Assembly (NCBI RefSeq): GCF_965638725.1
Contig: NC_134950.1
Location: forward strand, 32,364,932 to 32,428,931
Direction of reading: 5' to 3'
Length of the DNA: 64,000 bases
From: Aptenodytes patagonicus
Taxonomy: Eukaryota; Chordata; Aves; Sphenisciformes; Spheniscidae
Made by a program: the position numbers and the translations under genes. Within the stretch, counting starts at the first letter, position 1. The number at the start of each line of letters is the position of its first letter. Below are positions 49,572-60,100 of this stretch, in pieces. Below the pieces are notes generated by a model. The model was not told the DNA's origin, ran no database searches, and worked only from the letters and a program-made list of their open reading frames with translations.

Positions 49572-49782
49572 CATTTCTCTGGTCCGTCTGGCTGCCTGGT
49601 CCACCCAGACCTGTGGTGACACTGCTGAGGGGATGGTGGGGCTAAGACTGAGAGGGAGAAGAGGGAACTGCTTACAACAGCCTTGCCACGGAGAAAATGT
49701 TTTGGGACCCCATATCCTCAGTCATTCTGCTCTTCCCCATTCTCTTTCTTCAGACCCAACTTACACTGCTGGGAAACCGAAA
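49572..49782 (+). repeat. Right arm of the 211-bp inverted repeat, abutting a CR1 5' end
   Basis: Inverted, 97.6% identical copy of 48209-48419. Homology ends at AAACCGAAA (49774-49782), and recognisable CR1 reverse transcriptase sequence begins directly after it. The arm therefore sits exactly at the truncated 5' junction of the CR1. Confidence 0.93.
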
Positions 49783-50832
49783 CACCACCCGACAGAGGGT
49801 AGTGGTCAATGGCTCAATGTCCAGATGGAGATTGGTGACGAGTGGCATCCTGCAGGGGTCCGTATTGGGACCGGTACTGTTTAATATCTTCATCAATGAC
49901 ATAGACAGTGGGATCGAGTGCACCCTCAGCAAGTTTGCAGATGACACCAAGCTGAGTGGTGTGGTCGACATGCCAGAGGGATGGGATGCCATCCAGAGAG
50001 ACCTGGACAAGCTCAAAAGTGGGCCTGTGTGAACCTCATGAGGTTTAGCAATGCCAAGTGCAAGGTCCTGCACCTGGGTCGGGGCAACCCCCGGTATCAA
50101 TACAGGCTGGGGGATGAAGGGATTGAGAGCAGCCCTGCCGAGAAGGGCTTGGGGGTGCTGGTGGATGAAAAGCCGGACATGAGCCAGCAATGTGCGTTCA
50201 CAGCCCAGAAGGCCAATCGTATCCTGGGCCGCATCAAAAGCAGCGTGGCCAGCAGGTCGAGGGAGGTGATTCTGCCCCTCTACTCCTTTCTGGTGAGACC
50301 CCACCTGGCGTACTGTGTCCAGCTCTGGAGCCCTCAGCATAAGAAAGACACAGACCTGTTGGAGCGGGTCCAGAGGAGGGCCACGAAAATGATCAGGGGG
50401 ATGGAACACCTCTCCTATGAAGAAAGGCTGAGAGAGTTGGGGTTGTTCAGCCTGCAGAAGAGAAGGCTTCGGGAAGACCTTATTGCAGCCTATCAGTACT
50501 TCAAGGGGGCTTATAAAAAAGATGGCAACAAACTTTTTAGCAGGGCCTGTTGCGACAGGACAAGGGGGAATGGCTTTAAACTAAAGGGGAGTAGATATAG
50601 ACTAGATAGAAGGAAGAAATTTTTTACGCTGAGGGTGGTGAAGCACTGGCACAGGTTGCCCAGAGGGGTGGTGGATGCCCCATCCCTGGAAACATTCAAG
50701 GTCAGGTTGGACGGGGCTTTGAGCAACCTGATCTAGTTGAAGATGTCCCTGCCCACAGCAGGGGGGTTGGACTAGATGACCTTTAGAGGTCCCTTCCAAC
50801 CCAAACTATTCTATTATTCTATGATTCTATGA
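49783..50832 (+). mobile_element. CR1 LINE, 5'-truncated, about 1.05 kb, relatively young
   Basis: Plus-strand CR1 from within the reverse transcriptase ([15 protein letters not shown], then [10 protein letters not shown] and an intact FADDTKL) to the C terminus ([33 protein letters not shown]) and the 3' tail with ATTCTATGATTCTATGA at 50816-50832. The coding frame is broken once, by an apparent single-base loss near 50015 (the [13 protein letters not shown] junction); from there 230 codons are open to the natural stop at 50734. The few lesions suggest a younger age than the CR1 at 33-37 kb. Confidence 0.93.
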
Positions 50833-50976
50833 AACCAAGACGGTTCCTTTTTTTTTTTCCCCTTGCCTTGGCTGTATCATTAGACCCCGATCTAACAGCA
50901 GCTGTGATTCATTTTTAGCTTTTTTTCTTTGCATATTTAAAAGGGTGTTTCCGTATGGTGTGAAGCATAAGCTAGT

Positions 50977-51571
50977 TGTGCTGGTTTTGGCTGGGGTAGA
51001 GTTAATTTTCTTTATAGTAGCTAGTATGGGGCTGTGTTTTGGATTTGTGCTGGAAACAGTGTTGATAACACAGGGATGTTTTCGTTGTTGCTGAGCAGTG
51101 CTGACACAGAGTCAAGGCCCTTTCTGCTTCTCACCCCACCCCACCAGCGAGTAGGCTGGGGGTGCACAAGAAGCTGGGAGGGGACACAGCCAGGACAGCT
51201 GACCCCAACTGGCCAAAGGGATATTCCATACCATAGGACATCATGCTCAGCGTATAAAGCTGGGGGAAGAAGAAGGAAGGGGGGGACATTTGGAGTGATG
51301 GCGTTTGTCTTCCCAGGTAACCATTACACGTGATGGAGCCCTGCTTTCCTGGAGATGGCTGAACACCTGCCTGCTGATGGGAAGGAGTGAATGAATTCCT
51401 TGTTTTGCTTTGCTTGCCTGTGTGGCTTTTGCTTTACCTATTAAACTGTCTTTATCTCAACCCACGAGTTTTCTCACTTTTACCCTTCCAATTCTCTCCC
51501 CCATCCCACCGGGGTGGAGTGAGCAAGTGGCTGTGTGGGGCTTAGTTGCCAGCTGGGGTTAAACCATGACA
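50977..51571 (+). mobile_element. LTR of an avian endogenous retrovirus (subfamily A)
   Basis: 595-bp LTR starting TGTGCTGGTTTTGGC and ending GGTTAAACCATGACA, closely related to the LTR at 13.1-13.7 kb. It has a GTATAAAG promoter box near 51254 and an ATTAAA signal near 51440. The left flank is CTAGT (50972-50976), but the right flank is GTCCT, so the expected target duplication is missing directly next to it. CTAGT recurs after the inverted LTR fragment at 51684-51688. Confidence 0.9.
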
Positions 51572-51582
51572 GTCCTTTTTGG

Positions 51583-51683
51583 ACATCAGTGTGTTATCAA
51601 CATTATTCTCATACTAAATCCAAAACATAGCCCCATACTAGCTACTATGAAGAAAATTAACTCTATCCCAGCCAAAACCAGCA
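51583..51683 (-). mobile_element. Inverted fragment: first 101 bp of a related LTR
   Basis: Read on the minus strand it begins TGCTGGTTTTGGCTGGGATA and follows the LTR 5' end to GATAACACACTGATGT. A 9-base spacer (GTCCTTTTT, 51572-51580) and GG separate it from the plus-oriented LTR. It is not a copy of its neighbour: the outer part resembles subfamily A, while the inner part (TAGTATGAGAATAATGTTG) resembles subfamily B. Its outer end is followed by CTAGT. Confidence 0.88.
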
Positions 51684-51688
51684 CTAGT

Positions 51689-54600
51689 GTAGCAATTAAC
51701 TGGCAAAGAGACTGAGCTTTGCAATTCCAAATAACTCAGAAATTAATTTCTGCTATGAATCAGACACCTACACAAAGTGACTAATACACCTCTACTATAC
51801 ACGCATACTGTAGATCTGTCCATTCTAGGGACTCAGTGGAGTATGCAAACTGAATTCAAAAGAAGACGTCTAGCAGTGAGTTTAAATGCCTATAACACCA
51901 CAATACTAGCTGAGTGTTGTAGGGTTTTTTAATTCATATTGTAGAAATTGAATATTGCAGAAATCATCAATATCCTTTCAGAAGCACTACCCTGTACATC
52001 TAAAGGAGCATGATCCAAAGGCTACATTTGCATCTAAATACAATGATCCATGCAGAATATATCTGGCTTTTATTTATAAATTACAATGAGCTTTTCTTTT
52101 TCTGTTCAGAATGGTTCTCTTTAAAGAAAAGGAAGCTCCATCTTCCAAGAGATGATGAACAACTGGTTTCATATTGTTTGGATAAGGTACAGTGATCTTG
52201 CCAGTCAAGACATGTTACACATTAGGAGTTATAAAACTGCGACTATATAAAAGGTTTTGCTCTGCCATTTTTAACTAGGGAAGCAGCCTTCAGTGAATAA
52301 ATGATGTGGGTACAGAGCAAACTCTTTTTACACTGCATCTTAATTAAGAATTAATTAACAAGTCCTCATAAAGAAATAATTAATTTCCGGATCTTCTTTG
52401 CTTTATTGTTTTATTATTCTAAACAAATCTCTAGAGTTTCTGCCCTAAAAGACACAAAAAGCCTTCACAACTAGAGAGCATCCTGATCTCATATTTGTGC
52501 ACATTATAATTATAACAGTATAAATCATTGTATTTTTTTCATACATATAAAAACCCTCGGACTTCTCTGTCCGGTACAGTTCTCTTTCAGAGACAAGGCA
52601 GTTAGTTTCTGACCTCTGTGACCTAATCAGCAGGGATGGGGAGGAAGGGCTTTGCTTCCCTATTCTGTTTTGCTCATTTATGCTGGTTTACAAGGCAGGC
52701 ACTTTAAACTAGTTGAGCATCTTCTCAAGGCAGACTAAGATCACCCTAGCTCTCCTTCAAGCCTTTCCAAACAGGGCACCCTTTATACAGCCAATTAATA
52801 AAACAGCAGTGAAACCTGCAGAGATCTGGACAGACACAGAAACCTGCCTTCTCAACTCATGGCACTCTTTCCACCCGAGCTCCCCGTGCCCTCAGCTATC
52901 ACTTCTGCTTGGCCCCTCTCCAGGCTGGATTAGATGCACCCAGCGGGGACAAGCTGTACCCAGCCAGAGCCCCTCTGCTGCTGTCTAGCTCAGAAAGGGA
53001 CGGAAAATCCAGCTGCCTGCAGTGCTTAAAAATGAGGAACATGTTTGGGAGACACCTCAGAAAATACTGGGTTTTAAGTAATTGCCTAGCGTCACAGCAG
53101 ATCTCTGGCATGTGGAACAGACCCTAACTCCTCTTCATCATCTGCAGCCACTCCTTCTTTTCCTGTTCCTTCTGAGTATGTCTGCATTGCAGTCACTGCT
53201 CACAGAAACACTGCCAGACCGGGTTAAGCTCACTCAACTCCTGCTAACTGCTGCTGTAGCAGCAAAAAGCCCTGTTACAAATTCTGCTTCAGCAGATTTG
53301 TGCATGGCTTTGTGTTTTAAACTGTCTGCAGTACCATTAGTCAGAACTTTTAAAAGTGAAGGTCCATGGTCTGTCAACGTTGCTGAGCACCCAGGAATTC
53401 AGAGGATCAGTTATTTATTTAGATGCAGGTATTTTGGCATCCACTTTAAAAAAAAAAGAAAAAAGGAAAAAAGCCCAATACAATTTTGTGAATTTCTGTT
53501 TTTGAAAAGGTAATAATTATATTTGGTAATTATGTTCCCATGACAAAGACTGCCTTTCTGCTTATCTCTGCTGGAATACATTTTTCTAAACAAAACAAAG
53601 CTCGCCAACCTTTGTGCTCTCAGTACTCCCCAGTTTCAAGTATCCACCTTCAAGGATAAAGGCGAATTTGTACACAGCTCTCTCCAAGGACTCTTTCTCT
53701 GTCATTACGGCTCTGTTTATCCCAGGCTCTCCAGGGACCTGTTCCCTATTTTACTCCCAGCAATGCTTCTCTGACAGTGGCAGGAATGGGAGGAACTCGA
53801 GGGACGGAATTGGGATTTGCTACCCCAAAAACAGGACAAGTTTTGACCAAGCTTAGACAACCCAGGACCAAAGCCTCTGTGCTCTGGCTACAATACTAGA
53901 GATTTCCCTTATCACAGTGGGAGGACCTCTACACATTTGTCCAAGTTCTGCTGAGGATCAGGTTCCTACATACTGCTTTACATCTCTCGCAGATTTATTG
54001 CATGCTGCAATTCCTCCACCAACACCACACAATGCTGCGGCGGTGTTACAGGACACACAACACAACCTCCGTTCACAGTGCATCAGTGTCCTGACTCGCA
54101 TGCATTAACCTTTAGTGCATTTGGTGTCTTCCCGACATCTATGCAGATACAAGACACAAGTATGTTGATCCTACAAGCAGGAATTTTCAGGGTGCCATAA
54201 GCAGAGGCCTGCTCTGCATTTAACGTTCAGTTTGTTTGAATAGCTTGTCCTCCTCCCATCTTTCTCACTACATGTGGTCTTGAGAGAAGTCCTTCTGGGG
54301 AGCAACCACCATGTGTAACAGCTGAAAAGGGCCAGTGTTTTCTTCATCTTTTTGTGAAAACACACAGCACTCAGGGCCAGGTGAGGACATGGAGGAGGAG
54401 GTTGCTACCACATTGCAGGATTAGGAGCACAGCATGGGACATGGGACAGGGGCTGGCAGGAGGACAAGGAGACAGGGGATTCCACCTAGTTCCCTCAGTG
54501 AATCCAAGTCAAGTGCACATGCATCTTCGTACCAAGGCGGATGCTGCATAGCAGCTACTTCAAGCATTCATGTCATCAAACAATTATGGCTTGACAGATT

Positions 54601-55665
54601 AAAAACATGTCTTCATAACATGGGTGTCTGGTAGCAACTTGTGTTGCATGGTATAACTCACCACTTCTGCTCCTTGATTCAGATGGCCAGAGCAGAGCAG
54701 ACTGAAGTTTTCTGGAGAGCAAAAGAAGCTGAATTCCTCTGCTCCTCTACCAACCAGAGCCTCCCATACGATGTCTGTGGCACTGGTACTAATGCTGCTG
54801 TTGCTATGTACCGATGGGCTTGCTAAGGAAATGAAATCTCTGGACTGTTGAGAAGGCTTTCATTGTTCATTCATAGGTGATTAATTGTTTACATGGCTAT
54901 CAAATTGCCCTCCGAGGGTGTGATGGGAAAATAAGTCCTGATGATAAAGTACACTGTCAAAATAGTCCTCATATAGTTTTAATTACTTTGGGTGTTAGGC
55001 ATAAACTCTACTCCAGCAGACAATTATTCCACATATATTTTATTGCAGGTCTAGATGTACACATAAAATTAATTGATTCAAAATGGAATACACTGTTTTG
55101 ACAGCCAGCTTTTGTTAAGGAGTGTGCTTCTATCATTGCAGGAGGGAATATAGCTGAAGTAATTTATGAATGACAGCTGGAACACAGTATTGAATAGCAA
55201 TGTGTAGAGCACACTAGATATTGAAAATAAAAAAAGTATTTTTGATCATCTCTTTGCATATAGGTGGTGACACTGTCAGGAGCTATTCTTTCATCCTTGC
55301 AGGCACAAACTTAATATGTGAGAAATTAATTAATATGTTGTTACACAATTTCATCTGTGGGAGAGCCATGCCTTCACTAATATAATAAGAAAAGCATATC
55401 TTTCAGTGTTTCTATCCATGGCTTAGTCTGGGAAGGTGAAAATGGCACTAGTTCTCTGTGAGCTCTGCCCCCCAGAAAAAGAATTCCTAACACAGAGATG
55501 CCAAAACATGTCATAGTAGACATGTCCTGCCCATTCAAAATCTTACCAGCCATTAGAGCATGGCTTCTCCTTGGTGAGGTGTAGGTTGGACCCAAGCCAC
55601 TGCTGTCTTTGTTGGGTTTGTCATCTTTCAGCCTCAAAGGTAGCATCTTCCAAACATCACCCTGG
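51689..55665. other. Intergenic, nothing recognised
   Basis: About 4 kb of ordinary sequence. Open frames up to 143 codons (53082-53513) lack homology, start context and splice support. Confidence 0.4.
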
Positions 55666-57165
55666 ACATAAGAGTGACCATATTGGGCCAGATCAAAGGT
55701 CTGTCTAACCCAGTTTCTTCTCTCTGTCAGGGACCAATAGCAAATGCCAAAGGAAGGGCATGAGAGAAGGACAAGCACATAATGATATTTCTCTGAAAGT
55801 TTCTCCCAGCTCCCAGTGTGTTGTGCTCAGGGACTTCCTTTAGCTAGAGGTGGTATTTAATAGCCTATTAAATGCACTCAGTAGTAGGTACTTAATACAT
55901 AGCATGTACTTAATAGCCCTCAATAGATTATTCTTTCATTAATTTATCCCAGTTCTTTTTTTACCCATGTACATTTTTAGCATCCCACATGCCCTGTAGC
56001 AAAGCATTTCAAAGTTTAAACAGTACCCCGTATGAAAAATATTTCCTTTTGTTAGTTTTGATTTGCTGCCTGCTAGCTGCATTTGTTGTCTTTTACTTCT
56101 TATATTGAGACGGGGAATGATCATTCCCTATTCACTTTCCCTGTGTCACTCATGACTCTGTAGACTCCGTTATGTTTCCCCTCAGTCCATCCGTCCGTCC
56201 GTCTGTCCGTCCTTCCTTCCTTCCTTCCTCCCTCCCTCCCTCCCTCCCTTCCTTCCTTCCTTCCATCCTTCCTTCCATCCTTCCATCCTTCCCTCCCTCC
56301 CTCCCTCCCTTTCTCCCTCTGTACACCTTCTTTAGTTTTACCTTATACATATTGAGATCAGGAGACCAGAACTGCATACAGCATTCAAAACGTGGATTAA
56401 TATTCTGCATAATAATAATAATTTCTGATTTGTTCTTTATTCCTTTCCCTAGTAATTCCTAACATTAGACTTGCTTTTTTGATCACTACTGAGTATTGAG
56501 CTGACATTTTTAGAGAATTATTTATTCTAAAATCTCATTCCTGTGTCATTCAACTCATTCATTACCCATTATTGCGTATATAAAGTTGTTTTTTCTCATG
56601 TTCATCACTTTACATTTATCTACATTGAGTTTCATTTTCCATTTCATTATCCAGCTTATTCATTCTGTATCTATTCAGAGTTGGCCTTTTCCTTTCCTAC
56701 ATGAATACCTTAGGATCATCACACAACGATACCCTGCAATTCAGCAGTCATCTCAGATCAGTTACGAATATCTTCAACAGCACAAGCTCTCACAGAGATC
56801 TCTCCAGGGCTCTATCTCCCCAGAGTGACCTCTCCCTTCTGCAAAAACAACCCCTTTACTCCTACCCTTTGCTTGTTATCTTTAAAACAGTCATTTATCC
56901 AGGTGAGAACCAACCTTCTTCATCCCATAATAGCTTCGTTTTTAGGAGCTTATGCTGAAAAGCTCTTTCAAATAGCTTTTGGAAGTCTAAGCAGAATATA
57001 TCAACAGGACGAGTTGTCCAAATGCTTGTTGACTTCTTCTCATGCTCTAGTACATTTTGGAGACATGATTTGCCTTCCCCAAAGAAGTGTCTAGTCTTCT
57101 TAACATATTAAACTTTTTGATGCATCCACTGATTCTGTTCTATAGAAAAGCTACTATAAAGTCAT
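55666..57165 (-). mobile_element. Ancient amniote CR1 LINE fragment, about 1.4 kb, split by a microsatellite
   Basis: The plus strand matches, over its whole length, the antisense of the old CR1 type common in turtles and crocodilians. In order it holds ACATAAGAGTGACCATATTG with GGGCCAGATCAAAGGTC; AATTTATCCCAGTTCTTTTT; GTAGACTCCGTTATGTTTCCC; AGACCAGAACTGCATACAGC; and GCATGATTTG-like sequence near 57060. Gaps and substitutions are frequent, as expected for an insertion older than modern birds. The 3' end of the element is at the left. The assignment is from memory of such copies, so the subfamily is not given. Confidence 0.75.
56185..56320. repeat. Polypyrimidine microsatellite, (CCGT)n, (CCTT)n, (CCCT)n; GGAA-type on the minus strand
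   Basis: About 135 bp of pure C/T-rich tetranucleotide repeats with a few A or G interruptions (TCCA units). It lies inside the ancient CR1, at the point where that element normally has a CCCCTTAGTC-type sequence, so it grew from CR1 sequence. It produces artificial poly-Ser/Pro and Arg/Glu/Gly frames. Confidence 0.95.
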
Positions 57166-60100
57166 TTCGTTGACTTCTTGTGTAATCTTCTCCACGGGCC
57201 GAGCAGTGCCATCAGCATGAATTCGCTATCTGTGATTTTCCTTCAGATCTCTTGCATGAACAATGAAATAGTCGTTAAAGCTGACAGTTAAGCATTGATC
57301 TGGACACCTGGATATCTCACTGAACTATGAATGGTCATTTCTCAGAACAATTTTCCCAGGTTTATTGCAGATTTGCACAGGAATCTTTGCAAAGACTGTA
57401 GCCACTTCACCTTCTTAGGACTTCTCTATGGCTCTAATAGACACGCAGCTTCCCCCACCCCCATCATCAGAGCGATACTGGCATACACGCTACTGCATTC
57501 ATTCTGGGTCTGATTTATATCATTTCCTTCTACAGCTTAATCTGTGGGTGGGTGTGCTAGCAGCGATGTGCTGGAGGTGATTTCCGTTGTGGGCAGTGGC
57601 AGCTGAGGGCTTTGAGCACACCTCATGCAAGTGACAGTATCTTAAGGACCCAGGCCCAGGCTGGGGTCACGGTGTTCTTCTGCTTCCATCTCTGTGAGAA
57701 GATTTTGGGACAGCAGCTTAGTTACTCCTGGCTCACGGGATTCTATCCCAATTCTATGAAAAGCAAGAATTGCTTTTTGGCTGCTCTCCTTTTATAAGCA
57801 AGAGGGAGGTAGGTCCCTGGAGAGGCCCATCCTATGAGAAAGAGTGCCAGGAGCTGTGGATCGTAGTATTACACTTGCTAGACTTACGTCCATTTTCATT
57901 AATAGATCAAATGTTGTACCCTCTTCATCTCTATAAATGTAGATTTTTTAGACCCAGAAGGAGATTAATTTTTTTTCAGTCTCTTAGAAATAACCTTCTC
58001 CACAATTCTACTAGATAAAGATCAGTATTTTATAATGGTAGTGTCTACACATCTAGATTACCATTTCAGTTCAGAAGTGAATCTTCTGATTGCACTCAGC
58101 CAGCTGGTTTGGTTGTCATCCTGGAGTGGTCTTGGAGGGCATGACATGAACTCCTTTCAGATGAAACTAAAACAGAAGACACCTAATGTGCTCCAACCAC
58201 AAACGGGCATTCAAACCACAGGAGCAGACTAGACCTGGTCCAGAAATACTCCCTGAAAGATGCAACTTCTGGTGCCATTACATAATCATATCGCAAACCC
58301 TGTAGAAATACAGCTTCCTCATATGATATGGACACTGGGTCTCCAGCACCAACTGCTTTGCTATACAAATCACTCCTTCTGACTGACATGACAGCCTATA
58401 GCACATGGAGAAGTCAGCAGCAAATCACTAAAATCTGCTGTGCTCAAATGGCTGAGAGGAGAAAGAGAAACAGATTAGAAGGAGCCCTTGTCTTCAGACC
58501 GCTGAGAAAAAACACAAGCACCATGTTCCCAAGTGCAAGATTATCAGCCATCACCCCCATCTGCCACCACCTCTGGTGAAACCGCCTGTGCAGACTGCTT
58601 CTGTTGTTTCACTGGCGGTGTTTGTTTGTGGTTACACCCACCTGTGTCTCTGCTATGAGAATCACACCAAAAGCATTAAAAGGAAGGAAGACAGAAGCGA
58701 CACCACTACTTCTAGACTAGGGATTCTAGTAACAGACACCAGAAGATAATGCTGCAATTAAATTTGACCGAATGTTTCTCAGAATGAGGTATCCTACAAG
58801 AACTAGCCCAGAAAACTCAACACTAAATGTATTTAGCTGACAATCGGTTACATTTACGTGATGAAATTATAGGTATATTCCTCTTCAGTAACCCATTTTT
58901 GGTACTATCACTTTGAATTCTTTTGTACCTAAATTTGTAAGAGCAAGTCAGAACGTTAAGCCTTTCTTACGCAATTAGGATATTGATTTGCATATAACCA
59001 TAGCCATCCAGTTCCCTTGCTATTTATTCTCGATTTTAAATTTTTGTAAAATTGCAGCCTGTTTAACTTTTGAAGTAGCCACAGCTGTGTAATTCAACTA
59101 CACATCATGTCAGCAAAGGGCACCTTTAAAATAGGCGAGTGAATTTTAAAAATGTGTACATCTTCTTTCAAGCTTTTCCCATTCTTCTCGGAAATCCCAT
59201 GTACCAGAGCCCCAGGTGGAAGAATGCTCAATGGCTTGAGTAAAACCACCTTGATTTGCACCAGCTGTGAAGCTAAACTGTCAGCACCAATCCTGAACTG
59301 CTCCCAGCCAACTACTTATTTCGCATGCAACCGTCTGCTGCCAGAACACAATCATGTGGCAGTTGGGGTGGCAATACAGCTTCCTCATACCGAATGCAAG
59401 TCTGCAGCAGTTGCTCAGAATATATTCAACGCAGATGAGGTTTAGCAAAGGCTAAACCAGTGACGCCGTGTAGGGGCTTATGTTTGCAGACAGTGATCTG
59501 ATGAAACCATAAAAAACAGGAAGCTCTGGTGAGCAGGCAGCTGTTAGGGTAAAAAAGACTTTTTTAAAACACACAGGCAAGGTAAAGATCAGCTAGATCT
59601 GCTTCCTGGCGACAAAGGTAAACTGTAGGTGTTGGCGGTCACTGGAGCGTTTGCTCACTCCGAAGAAATGCGGAGAAAATCTCATATGTGAGATAGATAG
59701 ACTTTATTACTGAATTGCTGCTCTACGCAGATACACATTGTTTCCTGCATGATACCTCTAATAGAGATGGATGAAAGAGCAACAGCAATAACATTTACAC
59801 ATATTTAGCCATATGCTCAGAGCTCCATAAGAAGGCTCCTATATTCTAACCTAAAGCCAGTAATGCTACATAACTGGTTGGATGCTTCTCCCAGGCGCTG
59901 CATCCACCAGCTGGTGGTGTGACTGTACATGTAAAATTCCTCCCGTAACACACAAAACCCCTTTGTCTGATGCTATTCATTCTGGTAACCATTCCCGGTC
60001 AACCAGACAGGTGTCAATCAAACTAATGCCTCTCAACACAAAGCCAATCTGTCTATGGTTGCAGGGTTTGAGCCAATTTAATTTAATTTATTAGAGTTGA

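Noticed and set aside
49981..50736. 251-codon open frame
   Set aside because: It is the C-terminal part of CR1 ORF2 and ends at the normal CR1 stop.
56172..56462. Poly-Ser/Pro open frame and its Arg/Glu/Gly shadow
   Set aside because: Products of the tetranucleotide microsatellite within the old CR1.
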